From contig JBFMFX010000013.1 of the NCBI GenBank assembly GCA_040752005.1, positions 41,013-105,012 of the forward strand: a DNA stretch of 64,000 bases, given 5' to 3'. Source of the DNA: RBG-16-66-20 sp040752005. GTDB taxonomy: Bacteria > Pseudomonadota > Gammaproteobacteria > Burkholderiales > SG8-39. Below the pieces are notes generated by a model. That model ran no database searches. It had not been told where the DNA came from and worked only from the letters and a program-made list of their open reading frames with translations. Positions 1 to 9,412 of this stretch are shown here, piece after piece (position 1 is the stretch's first letter; every line of letters begins with the position of its first letter). The position numbers and the translations under genes are program-made.

Positions 1-1362
1 CGCCGCCGGCGCCGGCTGGGCCGCTTCGGGTGTTCCCGCTTCGGACTTCGCCGGACCGCCGTGGCCACCGTGCCCCCCGCCGAAGGTGCCGAACGCCGCC
101 TTCAGGTTGCTCTCGGCGTCGATCAGGAAGTTGGCGCGCACCACCACCTGCTCGCCCGCCTCGAGGCCCTCGAGAACCTCGATGTAGCCGTCGGCGCGCA
201 TGCCGAGCTTCACCGTGCGGGGTTCGAACAGCCCTTCGCCCCGGCGCACGAGGACCGCCTGCCGCGTGCCGCTGTCGAGCACCGCGGTATCCGGAATGGC
301 GAGCACCTTGCCGCGCGCATGGCCGGCGGCGAGCTCCACCTCTCCGTACATCGCGGGCTTGAGCAGCAGGCTCGGATTGGGCAATTCCATGCGCACGCGT
401 GCGGTGCGCGTGGCCGGATCGAGCGTCGGATAGATGAACACCACCTTCCCGGAGAAGCTCTTGCCCGGATAGGCGGCGATCCGGAGCTTCGCCTCCTGGC
501 CGACGTGCACCAGGCCGAGCTCCTGCTCGAACACGTCGGCGAGCACCCACACCGAGGACAGATCGGCGATCTCGAAGAGCACCTCGCCGGGCATGAAGCG
601 CATGCCCGCGACGCCCGGCTTCTGCAGCACCACGCCGCTCGCCGCCGAGCGGTACGTGAGCAGCCGCCGCGGCCTGCCCTCCTGCTGCAGCGCCTGAAGT
701 TCGGCCTCGGAGATTTCCCAGTTGCGCAGCCGGCGCAGCGCGCCCTCGGCTAGGCGCTGCATCAGCGCCTGCGCCTGCGGGCCGCTCGATTGCAGCTCCG
801 CCACCGCGCGCAGCGCGATCAGGTACTCCTCCTGAGCGGTCACCAGGTCGGGGCTGTACACTTCCATCAGCGGCTGGCCGCGCGCGACCGCCTGCCCGGT
901 GGTGTTGACATGAAGCCTCTCGATCCAGCCCTCGAAGCGCGGCGCAACCTTGTAGAGCAGCCGCTCGTTCGGCTGCACGGTGCCGACGGCGCGCACGGTG
1001 CGGGTGAGCGCGCGCGGCTCGGCGGGCTCGGTGCGCACGCCGAGGAGCTGGATTTTTTCCGGCGCGATGCGCACCGTTCCGGGCGGCGCGGAACGGTCTG
1101 CCTCCTCGCCCTCGTACACCGGGATGTAGTCCATTCCCATCGGGTCCTTCTTCGGCACCGGCGAGGTGTCCGGCAACCCCATCGGATTGCGGTAGTAGAG
1201 GATCTTGCGCTCCTTTTTTGTCGCCGTCGCGGCCGCGACCGGGCCGGCCTGAGGCGCCGCCTGCGTCCCCTGCACGGCGCGCTTTGCGCCCCACCAGTAG
1301 CCCGCGGCGAGCGCCGCGCCAAAGAGCACCGCCCCGAGAACCGCCGCTTGCATGCGCGTCAT
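1..1362 (-). CDS. cusB: Copper/heavy-metal RND efflux periplasmic adaptor, CusB-like (3' end outside window)
   Basis: Membrane-fusion subunit that would link an inner-membrane RND pump to an outer-membrane channel and pass metal to it. At least 454 residues are visible and the frame is still open at the window edge. An N-terminal membrane anchor is followed at about residues 54-83 by a heavy-metal-binding domain with the motifs YYRNPMG and KKDPMGMDYIPVY. The lipoyl/barrel-sandwich and beta-barrel regions follow. The visible end is Gly/His-rich (GGGHGGHGG), often seen in metal-handling adaptors. ATG at 1362 lies 15 bases after the stop of the outer-membrane factor, so they are co-transcribed. 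CusA is expected just outside. CzcB/CusB specificity is inferred; the heavy-metal domain favours Cu/Ag. Confidence 0.9.
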   Translation of the reverse strand, partial: MTRMQAAVLGAVLFGAALAAGYWWGAKRAVQGTQAAPQAGPVAAATATKKERKILYYRNPMGLPDTSPVPKKDPMGMDYIPVYEGEEADRSAPPGTVRIAPEKIQLLGVRTEPAEPRALTRTVRAVGTVQPNERLLYKVAPRFEGWIERLHVNTTGQAVARGQPLMEVYSPDLVTAQEEYLIALRAVAELQSSGPQAQALMQRLAEGALRRLRNWEISEAELQALQQEGRPRRLLTYRSAASGVVLQKPGVAGMRFMPGEVLFEIADLSSVWVLADVFEQELGLVHVGQEAKLRIAAYPGKSFSGKVVFIYPTLDPATRTARVRMELPNPSLLLKPAMYGEVELAAGHARGKVLAIPDTAVLDSGTRQAVLVRRGEGLFEPRTVKLGMRADGYIEVLEGLEAGEQVVVRANFLIDAESNLKAAFGTFGGGHGGHGGPAKSEAGTPEAAQPAPAA

Positions 1363-1377
1363 CGCTTCGCCCCCCTC

Positions 1378-2649
1378 TTAGCCCTGCGGCGCGCCGGTGA
1401 GCAGCTCGATCTCCGCGAGCGCCTTCGCGAAAGTCACCACCGCCGCCGCCCGGCCGATGCCGAAATTGAACAGGTTCATTTGGCTGTCGAGCAGCGTGAG
1501 GAAGTCCACCCGCCCGACCCGGTAGGCGGCGAGCGCCGACTCCACCGCCAGGCGCGCCTGCGGCAGGATCGCGCTGTCGTAGAGCGCCACCGACCTGCGG
1601 CTTTGCTCGGCGATCTCGATCTGCTGCCGCAATCTCGCGAACACCTCGTTTTGCTGCGCGCGATACAGGCTCGCCGCCTGATCGCGCATCGCGCGCGCCT
1701 CGGCGATGCGCGGATCAATCTTCTCGCCGCCCCAGATCGGCAGGTTGATCGCCACGATGAAGCTCATCATGTCGGGGCGCTTCGTGCCGTCGGGCATGTT
1801 CTCGCGCCGGCCGTACTGCAGCCGCAGCTCGAAATCCGGGCTGTAGTCCTTGCGCGCCAGCTCGATCGCCGCGGCGCTACGGTCCACCGTGTTGCGCAGC
1901 GCAAGAAGCTGCGGCCGGCGCGCGAGCGCCGCCTCGCGCAGCGCCGCAAGATCGAGCTTCGCGTCGCGCGGCGCGGGCAGCGGGGCCGCGATCGGCGCGG
2001 CGGTGTCGCGTCCGAGCAGCCTCGCCAGCTCGGCCTCCATCACCGGCTGCTCGCGCTCCATGCGCAGCAGCTCCTCGCGCATGCGCGCGAGCTGCGTCTG
2101 CGCCTTGAACACGTCGGCCTGCGCCCCCTGTCCGACGGCGTAGCGGCTCTCGACGAAGCGCAGGAACTGCTCCAGCACGGCGATGTTTTCCCGCACCAAC
2201 CGCGCGCTCTCGCGCGCGAGCGCGAGGTCAAGGTACGCCATCTTCACCTCGCGCGCGACGCGGTTCGCGGTCTCGCGCCAGGCGTGCTCGGCGTTCTCGG
2301 CCTCGCGCTCGGCGAGCTCACGCCGCAGCGCCCGTTTGCCGGGAAACGGCAGCCGCTGCGACAGGCCGAGCATGCGCATCGTCATGTCCTCGCGGTTGAG
2401 GCGCCAGGTGTCGGTCGGCACGTTGACCAGCCCCGCCTCCAGCATCGGGTCATCGAGCGCCCCGGCCGGGGACACGCGCTGGCGCGCAGCCTCGGCCTCA
2501 GCGCGCGCGGCGCGGATCTCGGGGTTTTTCTCCAGCGCCTCGGCGACAAGCGCGCGCAGCGCATCGTGCGCATCCGACTCGGCGAGCGCCGGTGCGGCGG
2601 CGGCCACGAGCGTAACAGCGGTGATCCAGGCAAGCGGTAGGTGTCGCAT
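1378..2649 (-). CDS. TolC-family outer-membrane efflux protein, CusC/CzcC-like
   Basis: Outer-membrane channel of the tripartite metal efflux system with the adaptor just downstream. It has 423 aa with a cleavable signal peptide ending near ALAES, then the two-fold repeated helical region of the OEP family (for example ALEKNPEIRAARAEAEAARQ near the N-terminus and SYRVGRVDFLTLLDSQ-like text near the end). It has no lipobox, so it resembles CzcC more than E. coli CusC. The start has a good ribosome-binding site (AGGAGC, 8 bases before ATG). A gap of about 260 bases separates it from the upstream Cys-rich peptide gene. Confidence 0.9.
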   Translation of the reverse strand: MRHLPLAWITAVTLVAAAAPALAESDAHDALRALVAEALEKNPEIRAARAEAEAARQRVSPAGALDDPMLEAGLVNVPTDTWRLNREDMTMRMLGLSQRLPFPGKRALRRELAEREAENAEHAWRETANRVAREVKMAYLDLALARESARLVRENIAVLEQFLRFVESRYAVGQGAQADVFKAQTQLARMREELLRMEREQPVMEAELARLLGRDTAAPIAAPLPAPRDAKLDLAALREAALARRPQLLALRNTVDRSAAAIELARKDYSPDFELRLQYGRRENMPDGTKRPDMMSFIVAINLPIWGGEKIDPRIAEARAMRDQAASLYRAQQNEVFARLRQQIEIAEQSRRSVALYDSAILPQARLAVESALAAYRVGRVDFLTLLDSQMNLFNFGIGRAAAVVTFAKALAEIELLTGAPQG

Positions 2650-2909
2650 AGTTGGGGCTCCTTTGCATCACTCGATGGCAATCGGACGCGGCGCGCCGGT
2701 GTGGCGACGTTCGGCGCCGTCGGACGGTGCCCGGCTCCGGTCGGCCGGATCGTCCCCCGCCATGGCGCGCAGCGCGCCAGAAAAAAACGCTGCTGCCTGC
2801 AACGAGATTGCCGCAACCTCCGCATGTATCTCTCCATCGTCGTGCCCCGGTCGCGGGGCGAATGTGACTGCGCGCGGCCGCGCCGCGCACCGGCTTCGAG
2901 CCGGACGAA

Positions 2910-3230
2910 TCAGGCGAGGAGAGGCTTCGGAGGCGCGGCATCCGGCGCGCGCGCGCGCGAGCGGCGCGCGCGCCGCGCGAAAGCGATGGCGAGCGCCGCT
3001 CGCGGCTGCGCCGCGGCTGTCGGCGCTACCGGCGCAAGGACTGGTGCGCAGCTCGCCGCGCAGTGCGCCGTACAGCCCGAATCGGCGCTCGCGCCGCCGC
3101 AGCAGTCGTCGGCCTGCGCCGTCGCGGGGCATTGCATCGCCAGCGCAGCCTCGAGCGTTGCCGCCGGAACGCCAGCAGCGAACGCCGCGACGAGCAGCCA
3201 GACGATCAGCAGGCGAAGCCGCGAGTCCAT
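2910..3230 (-). CDS. Small exported Cys-rich protein, copy 1 (CzcI/CopL-like head gene)
   Basis: 106 aa with a signal peptide (start MDSRLRLLIVWLLVAAF), a mature part rich in Cys (DDCCGG, GCTAHCAASC) and a basic Ala/Arg segment. It ends in the tail RAPDAAPPKPLLA. The same tail occurs in the 106-aa proteins at 12836-13156 and (variant) 9413-9733, and at DNA level a run of about 20 bases is identical to the 12.8-kb copy. It precedes the cusC-cusB genes just as CzcI precedes czcCBA in Cupriavidus. A periplasmic metal-binding or regulatory role is inferred from this position; no domain is recognised with certainty. Confidence 0.7.
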   Translation of the reverse strand: MDSRLRLLIVWLLVAAFAAGVPAATLEAALAMQCPATAQADDCCGGASADSGCTAHCAASCAPVLAPVAPTAAAQPRAALAIAFARRARRSRARAPDAAPPKPLLA

Positions 3231-3358
3231 CGAATCGAGGCTAGCAGCGCGTGCATGGGGCGTCAACGTTTGCGCCTCGTGCATTTCGTTTATGAGACAG
3301 GGTCCCTTGCTTGGTGGTTCGAGCATGCCACCGCCGGCAGCACGGCGCTTGATGGAGA

Positions 3359-4026
3359 TCAAACACCGGTGAGCGGTCCGGGCCGCCCGGCGCCGGCGCG
3401 CGCCGGACTGCGCGATCTGGTGGTGCGGCGCCTGCCGTGCCATGCCGCCACGCGCCAGAGCAGCAGCACCGCGAGGAACGCGGCGTAGATCGCCGGCTGG
3501 GTGATGTCGCGCTTGACCATGAACCAGTAGTGCAGTACCCCGAGCGGCGCGATCAGATAGATGAGGCGGTGCAGCGCCCGCCAGCGCCGCGCCCCGAGCC
3601 GTCGCACCATCGCGTCGGTCGAGGTGACGGCGAGCGGGACCATGAGCGCGAGCGCGGCGAACCCCGCCGTCATGAACGGCCGCTCGGCGAGGTCGCGGGC
3701 GATCTCGGCGGCGTCGAACACGCGGCGGAAGGCGACGTAGCTCGACAGGTGCATCACGCCGTAGAAGAACGCGAACAGGCCCAGCATGCGCCGCAGGCGC
3801 AGCAGCCAGCCCCAGCCGGTGAGCGCACGCAGCGGCGTCACGGCGAGCGTGGCGAGCAGGAACCGCAGCGTCCAGCGACCGGTGTCGCGGTCGATGAACT
3901 CGCCCGGATTCGCGCCGAGCCACTCCGGAAAGACGAGCGCGCCGAGGGCGAGCCGCCCGAGCGGTGCGAGCGCGACGACGAACAGCGCAGCCTTCAGTGC
4001 CGCGACGCGCTTCGCCGCCGGCGGCA

Positions 4027-4027
<1 letters not shown>
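3359..4027 (-). CDS. msrQ: MsrPQ system haem-binding membrane subunit MsrQ
   Basis: Haem b-containing quinol-linked membrane partner that feeds electrons to MsrP for repair of oxidised methionine in periplasmic proteins. 222 aa with about six hydrophobic segments of the ferric-reductase-like fold and the expected histidines (GVMHLSSY, LHRLIYLIAPLGVLHYW). The chosen ATG at 4027 shares its A with the TGA of msrP (TGATG), a classic coupled start; longer upstream in-frame starts would run inside msrP and were refused. The C-terminus is unusually basic and Arg-rich. Confidence 0.93.
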
Positions 4028-4986
<959 letters not shown>

Positions 4987-5071
4987 GACCTTACCTCGTG
5001 CAGCAAGCAGGTGTCGCTCAGTCGGCGCATGAGCGCAAACCTTGCAGCGCCTGCATGCGAGCATGCGCGCA

Positions 5072-5674
5072 TCAGGTCGTCCCGGACTCGTCGGCGCCGA
5101 TCACGACGCGCTGCTCGTTCGGGAACCAGTGCGGCGGAATCACCAGATTGGTCGGCGCGGGCGAGCCCTTGAAGACGCGGCCGGCGAGGTCGAACTTCGA
5201 GCCGTGGCAGGGGCAGTAGAAACCTCCCGGCCAGCCGGGCTGGAGCGACTCCGGCTCCGGCACGAAGCTCGGCACGCAGCCCAGGTGCGTGCACAGGCTG
5301 ACCGCCACGAAAAGGTCGGGCCGGCGCGAGCGCGTCGCATTGCGCGCGTACTCGGGCTGTTGCGGCACGGTCGAATCCGGGTCTGTGAGCGCGCCGCGCG
5401 CCGAGGCGAGCGAGCGGATCATCGCGTCGGTGCGGCGCAGCAGCCACACCGGCTTGCCGCGCCACTCTACGGTGGCGAGCTCGCCCGGCGCAAGGCGCGA
5501 CAGGTCCGCCTCGACCGGTGCGCCCGCGGCGCGCGCGCGCTCGCTTGGCGCAAGGCTCCAGACAAACGGAATCGCCGCACCCGCCAGGGCGGCCGCGCCC
5601 GCGGCGCAGCCGGCCTGTGTCAACCTGCGCCGCAGCGGGTCAGGGGGCATGGGCCGCGCCCGCTCCTCGTTCAT
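5072..5674 (-). CDS. Rieske 2Fe-2S protein of the bc1 iron-sulfur subunit type, orphan
   Basis: 200 aa with an N-terminal Tat-like/anchor segment (DPLRRRLTQAG followed by a hydrophobic stretch) and a Rieske domain with both cluster motifs, SLCTHLGC and YCPCHGSKFD. By family this is the PetA subunit of cytochrome bc1, but no cytochrome b or c1 gene is adjacent. It sits between a small membrane protein (ATGA overlap, so translationally coupled) and msrP. It may serve the MsrPQ or island cytochromes as an electron carrier, or be a spare petA; function here is inferred. ATG at 5674 chosen, 5650 is possible. Confidence 0.88.
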   Translation of the reverse strand: MNEERARPMPPDPLRRRLTQAGCAAGAAALAGAAIPFVWSLAPSERARAAGAPVEADLSRLAPGELATVEWRGKPVWLLRRTDAMIRSLASARGALTDPDSTVPQQPEYARNATRSRRPDLFVAVSLCTHLGCVPSFVPEPESLQPGWPGGFYCPCHGSKFDLAGRVFKGSPAPTNLVIPPHWFPNEQRVVIGADESGTT

Positions 5675-6183
5675 CGCAGACCTCGCGAGCGCCGCCACCC
5701 GCCGGCCACCGGCGAGCCCACGGGCCGCGCGGCGCGTGTGCGGGCGAGCCGCAGCGCGAGCGCAGGCAAAACGAGCCACTGCGCGAGCGGCGCAAGGCCG
5801 ACCGTCGCAGGGCCCACCCGGAGAACCGGCATGTGCTCAGTGTACTGCCAGTTCTGCGCCAGCCCGGCGTTCACCCACTCGCTGAAGCCGGTGTACACCG
5901 TGCCGAGCACGGTCGCGACCGCCGCGATCAGCCCCCAGCGCCAGCGCGCGATCTCACGCGCGCCGGTCAGAACGAGCGCTGCGGCGAGCGCGCTCGCGCC
6001 GATCAGCACGTCGCCGGCGGTGCAGTGCGCGACCGAGAACGCGATCCAGGTCGGGCTGCCTTCCCGCCACAGCGTGTAGAGCGGAAGCTGGCTCACCTCC
6101 CAGGCGAGGTTCAGGCCGGCGAGCCACGGCAGGTAGCCGAGCGCGATGAGCCGCAGCGCCGCGCGGTCGCGGTACCAGGCCAT
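5671..6183 (-). CDS. Integral membrane protein of unknown function
   Basis: 170 aa, strongly hydrophobic with about four or five transmembrane segments; Trp and Leu-rich helices such as LGYLPWLAGLNLAWEVSQLP open the protein and a basic Arg-rich tail closes it. I do not recognise a named catalytic family. It overlaps the Rieske gene by ATGA and lies 5 bases after the sialidase-like gene, so all three are probably one translation-coupled group. A membrane redox or transport partner is possible, but nothing in the sequence proves it. Confidence 0.8.
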   Translation of the reverse strand: MAWYRDRAALRLIALGYLPWLAGLNLAWEVSQLPLYTLWREGSPTWIAFSVAHCTAGDVLIGASALAAALVLTGAREIARWRWGLIAAVATVLGTVYTGFSEWVNAGLAQNWQYTEHMPVLRVGPATVGLAPLAQWLVLPALALRLARTRAARPVGSPVAGGWRRSRGLR

Positions 6184-6188
6184 CGCGC

Positions 6189-7082
6189 CTATTTCCCCTC
6201 GCCGCGCAGCGCGATCGCGCGCCAGGTCCGGCCCGCGTCGCCCGAGACGTACACATCGCGGCCAAAGGTGGCGATCGCGTACTCGCTGCGGCGCGCCGGG
6301 TTCTGCGCGATGTACGCGACCGCGTCGCGCGCAAGCGGCGGCAGCTTGACTTCGGTGTTCACGCCGCCCGAGAGCGGCGCGCGCGCAAGGCGCGCCGTTC
6401 CGTTCCAGGTGCTGTACCACAGGTGCTTGCCGTCCAGGTCGAAGAACACCGCGAGCCCCTCGGGGCCGGCTGCAACCGGCGCGAAGTGCTCGCCGAAGTC
6501 GCGCGAGACGAAGATGCCGCCGCGCGTCGCCGCGGCGAGGAGCGCCGGATCCTCCGGGTGCGCGGCGAGCGCCGCGGGCTCGCCGCGCAGGCCGAGCGCC
6601 GCGGCGCGCTTCCACACGACACCGTCGTTGCGCGTGAAATGCAGCCCGGGTTCCTTCATCCGCGAGCTCGGCGCCGGATTCCAGACATAGATCGCGCCGC
6701 TCGTCCAGCCTGCCGCGAGCAGGTGAAAGTCGCTCTCGCCTTGCAGTCCGAGCTTTTCCCAGGTCCTGCCGCCGTCGGCGCTGCGGATCAGGCCGAAGGG
6801 GTTGACGAGCCCGGAGCCCGGCGCCGGATGGCCGCTCGAATACAGGTGCCTGGCGGTGGCGGCAAAGCCCATGTAGTCGTGCAGCGGGCCCGGGGCTTTC
6901 GACCAGCGGCCGCCTGCGTAGACCGCGAGGCCGTGATGGCTCGGAACCATGAGCTTGCCGCCGTCGGCGCTGTACGCGAGCCCGTGCACGTGCGCGAGCG
7001 TGACCGGCTGCGCCTGGACCGCCGCCGCCAGCACGCCGAGCGCCCCAAGGAGCCCTTGAGCTATCGCAAGCGAAATCCTCAT
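6189..7082 (-). CDS. Exported F510_1955-type glycosylhydrolase-like beta-propeller protein
   Basis: 297 aa with a signal peptide and repeated BNR/sialidase-type signatures (SADGGRTWEKLG, SGDAGRTWRAIAL), as in proteins annotated F510_1955 family glycosylhydrolase that often sit in metal-resistance loci. The repeats point to a beta-propeller; there is no sign of a full sialidase active site, so hydrolase activity is doubtful. The ATG at 7082 is chosen because it is followed directly by the signal peptide. It is 19 bases downstream of dsbC and likely in the same operon. Confidence 0.75.
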   Translation of the reverse strand: MRISLAIAQGLLGALGVLAAAVQAQPVTLAHVHGLAYSADGGKLMVPSHHGLAVYAGGRWSKAPGPLHDYMGFAATARHLYSSGHPAPGSGLVNPFGLIRSADGGRTWEKLGLQGESDFHLLAAGWTSGAIYVWNPAPSSRMKEPGLHFTRNDGVVWKRAAALGLRGEPAALAAHPEDPALLAAATRGGIFVSRDFGEHFAPVAAGPEGLAVFFDLDGKHLWYSTWNGTARLARAPLSGGVNTEVKLPPLARDAVAYIAQNPARRSEYAIATFGRDVYVSGDAGRTWRAIALRGEGK

Positions 7083-7101
7083 CTTCGCCTCTCCTTCCGG
7101 G

Positions 7102-7827
7102 TCAGCGCCGCGCTGGCGAGGCGGCGTCGAGCAGCCGGCGTGTCTCCTCGATGGGCAGCGCACCGCTGTAGCGCTCGCCGGTCTCCAGGAACCAGGTCGG
7201 CGTCGAGTTGGCGCCGATGCGCCGTCCGAACTCGATCAGCTTCTCGATCGGGTTGTCGCATCCGGTCGGCGCCTTCGGCTCGATGCGCCGGAACATCAGG
7301 TCGTTCCACGCCTTGACCCGGTCCTTCGAGCACCATACCGCCTTTGCCTGCCGGACGGACTCCGGCCTGATCACCGCGTAGGGCAGGATGTGCACCGTGA
7401 TGTCGTCCAGTTTCGCCAGGTCCTCCTCGAAGCGCTTGCAGAACGGGCAGTTCGGATCCGAAAGAATCGCGATCTTGCGCCGCCCGCTGCCGCGCACGCT
7501 GGTGATCGCCCATTGCAGCGGCAGCGATTCCCACGTCACGCGGTTCAGCTCTCGCTGACGCTCCTCGGTGAGGTTGCGGCCGCTCTTTGCGTCGAAAATC
7601 TGCCCGGCGATGATCACGCTTGCCTCGCCGTCGACGTAGTAGATCCGCCGGCCGTCGGAAGCACGCAGCACCACCTCGTACAGGCCGGCGAACGGGGCCT
7701 TGCGCACGCTCTCGATCTGGCCTGCGCCGCCGAGGCCGCTCTCGAGCATGCGGCGCACCGACGCCTCGTCGCCGAGCGCCGCGGCAGCGGCCCCGAGCAG
7801 CGCGAATGCGAGGATCGCGCGCCTCAC
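7102..7827 (-). CDS. dsbC: Periplasmic thiol:disulfide interchange protein DsbC
   Basis: Disulfide isomerase/reductase of the periplasm. 241 aa: signal peptide, an N-terminal dimerisation domain, then a thioredoxin domain with active site CPFC (Cys about 127 and 130, in ILSDPNCPFCKRF) and the cis-Pro loop STPTWF. The start is GTG at 7827, overlapping the stop of the DsbD-N-domain gene as GTGA, so the two are coupled. In the E. coli system DsbC is kept reduced by DsbD; here the DsbD parts are encoded in the same block. Copper oxidises and scrambles disulfides, which gives a reason for its presence. Confidence 0.92.
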   Translation of the reverse strand: MRRAILAFALLGAAAAALGDEASVRRMLESGLGGAGQIESVRKAPFAGLYEVVLRASDGRRIYYVDGEASVIIAGQIFDAKSGRNLTEERQRELNRVTWESLPLQWAITSVRGSGRRKIAILSDPNCPFCKRFEEDLAKLDDITVHILPYAVIRPESVRQAKAVWCSKDRVKAWNDLMFRRIEPKAPTGCDNPIEKLIEFGRRIGANSTPTWFLETGERYSGALPIEETRRLLDAASPARR

Positions 7828-8288
7828 CGGCGTTTCTCCTGCGGCAAGGCGACCCGCACGGTCTGCTCGAGCGGCAGGTAACACACTCCGGTGTCCGCGC
7901 AGCCTTGCGACGTCACCTTGAGATTGACGCTTGCGCTCGCGGCCTCCTCGGCCGGCACCGGAACGCGGATGCGCACGAGGTCCCGATACGTCTGCGTCCT
8001 GCCGAAGAACTTGTCGTCTTTCGGCGTGCCGCGCGGCAGCTCGACGCCGGCGAGCCGCCGGCCCGATCCGGTCGCGAAGCTGAAGCGATCGCGATACATG
8101 TAGTAGCCCTCGGCGATGCGAAACTCCACCTCGACCGTGCGTGCATCGAGCGCGCGCGCCGAGATGCGAAAGGCGTCTTCGGGGTCGAGCAGCCCGCCGC
8201 CGGTGCCGATCGCCAGTTGCGCCGCGGCCGGTGCGGCCGTCAGGCATGCCGCCGCCGAGACCAGCGCGATGACTCCACGCCGGTTCAT
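7824..8288 (-). CDS. Stand-alone DsbD N-terminal (alpha) domain protein
   Basis: 154 aa: signal peptide and a single immunoglobulin-like DsbD alpha domain. The redox pair lies in SQGCADTGVCYLP, and the fold matches the first 130 residues of the full DsbD at 56587-58152 (shared RMSARALD/RISARALD, DGYYLYRD/EGYYMYRD, VTSQGCAD). No transmembrane or thioredoxin domain follows. Role inferred: carry electrons from a CcdA-type membrane domain to DsbC, encoded 4 bases on. It overlaps the upstream cytochrome gene by ATGA. Confidence 0.9.
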   Translation of the reverse strand: MNRRGVIALVSAAACLTAAPAAAQLAIGTGGGLLDPEDAFRISARALDARTVEVEFRIAEGYYMYRDRFSFATGSGRRLAGVELPRGTPKDDKFFGRTQTYRDLVRIRVPVPAEEAASASVNLKVTSQGCADTGVCYLPLEQTVRVALPQEKRR

Positions 8289-8962
8289 TCGTCGCACCTT
8301 TCGCGAACGAAGGCCGAGATCTCTCGCGGGCCGGCGAACACCACCTGCGCTCGATCGCCCTGCATGCCCTGCGCCACCAGCACCGGCGTCCCGGGCGCGG
8401 GGCCTGCGGCGCTCGAATCGGTCTTGAAGCGCAGGTTGAATTCCCAGAACGGCCGCGTCGCCCCCTCGCCGTTGGTCACGTAGTAGGTGTCGCCGCAGTA
8501 GCGCAGCTCCTTTACCCGCGCGCTCGGCGGCGCCTCGCGCAGCCGCGGCAGCCGCATGCCCGCCGGCGCGCTGCCGCGCGCGCCTTCCTGCGAAGCCGCG
8601 CGCAGAAACGCGATCAGATCCGCGCGCGCACGCGCATCTTCCAGCCCTTGAAAGAGCATGGTGTTGCCCGGCACCAGAGCTTGCGGGTCGCGCAGCCAGG
8701 CATCCAGACTGTTCTCGTCCCATACGATTCCGGAACGCCTGAGCGGCGCCGAGTAGCGCCGGAACCCGGCCGCCGCGCCCGCCGGCCGACCCCAGATTCC
8801 GGCAAGGCTCGGGCCGGTGAGATGCACGCCCTGCTCGAGCGAATGACAGGCGACGCACGCACGGAATGCTACCGCTCCGCGCTTGGCATCGCCCGCCGCG
8901 GCCGCCGGCACCGCGGTCGCGATCGCCAGCACCAGCAGGCAAAGGGCCGCCTGCCGCTTCAT
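8285..8962 (-). CDS. Exported mono-haem cytochrome c with an extra C-terminal domain
   Basis: 225 aa. After a signal peptide comes a class I cytochrome c domain (haem motif CVACH, distal Met probably in PGNTMLF) of about 100 residues. It is followed by about 90 residues of a second domain that I do not recognise, carrying two Cys (ELRYCGDTYYV and VRERCDE) that could form a disulfide. The gene overlaps its neighbours on both sides by 4 bases, so it is made together with the Met-rich protein upstream and the DsbD-N protein downstream. Electron transfer to a copper or thiol partner is inferred. Confidence 0.88.
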   Translation of the reverse strand: MKRQAALCLLVLAIATAVPAAAAGDAKRGAVAFRACVACHSLEQGVHLTGPSLAGIWGRPAGAAAGFRRYSAPLRRSGIVWDENSLDAWLRDPQALVPGNTMLFQGLEDARARADLIAFLRAASQEGARGSAPAGMRLPRLREAPPSARVKELRYCGDTYYVTNGEGATRPFWEFNLRFKTDSSAAGPAPGTPVLVAQGMQGDRAQVVFAGPREISAFVRERCDE

Positions 8963-9300
8963 CGCGACGGCGCCTCACCGGGCCGGGACCATTGCTGGTT
9001 CGGCCGCGCGCCTCCCATCATGCCGCCTCCCATCATGGCGCCTCCCATCATGGCGCCCCCCATCCCGCCTTCGCCCATCATCTGCTCGCAACCGGCCGTC
9101 ATCGAGCCGCCGCCGGAAAGGCGCGCCTCGAGCCGCGCGATGGCGCGCTCCAGGCGCGCGAAGCCACGCTCGATCCAGCCGCCGTCGGCGCGCTCGCCCA
9201 CCGCCGCCTCGCCTGCGCGCCACGGTTCATCCTGCGCCATCGCGGCTGCCGCCGCGATCAGTGCGGCGATCAACGCCGCCGTTCCAACCGATCTGCTCAT
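8959..9300 (-). CDS. Small exported Met/Gly-rich protein with GGAMM repeats
   Basis: 113 aa, signal peptide, a short amphipathic Arg/Ala helix region, one Cys (AGCEQMM) and a C-terminal run of GGAMMGGAMMGGGMMGG. The repeats are encoded by a 15-bp tandem DNA unit. Paired Met in a flexible Gly chain is typical of low-affinity Cu(I)/Ag(I) binding in the periplasm, so a copper buffer is the likely role, though this is inference. TGA overlaps the ATG of the cytochrome gene. Confidence 0.72.
   Translation of the reverse strand: MSRSVGTAALIAALIAAAAAMAQDEPWRAGEAAVGERADGGWIERGFARLERAIARLEARLSGGGSMTAGCEQMMGEGGMGGAMMGGAMMGGGMMGGARPNQQWSRPGEAPSR
9011..9055. repeat. 15-bp tandem repeat (3 copies) coding for the GGAMM tail
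   Basis: The unit cctcccatcatggcg occurs at 9011-9025 (one mismatch), 9026-9040 and 9041-9055, followed by a degenerate partial copy. In the coding (minus) frame each unit gives five residues of the Met/Gly tail, so copy number change would lengthen or shorten the metal-binding tail without a frameshift. Confidence 0.9.
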
Positions 9301-9412
9301 GCGATGCCTCCTTTGCCGTTGCGTGTCCGTCGCAGGGGCGTGCGCGCCACCTGGCGACGTGCTCTACTCGACCGACCGCTTCGCGCGCTCTCCTCCGAGG
9401 CGCGCGACCGCC

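Noticed and set aside
790..2640. Long open frame on the plus strand opposite the CusC/CusB genes
   Set aside because: Typical GC-rich antisense shadow: Arg/Leu/Ala-rich, no domain; the minus-strand genes have clear families.
9011..9061. Possible CRISPR-like repeat
   Set aside because: Tandem units without spacers, in frame within a coding gene.
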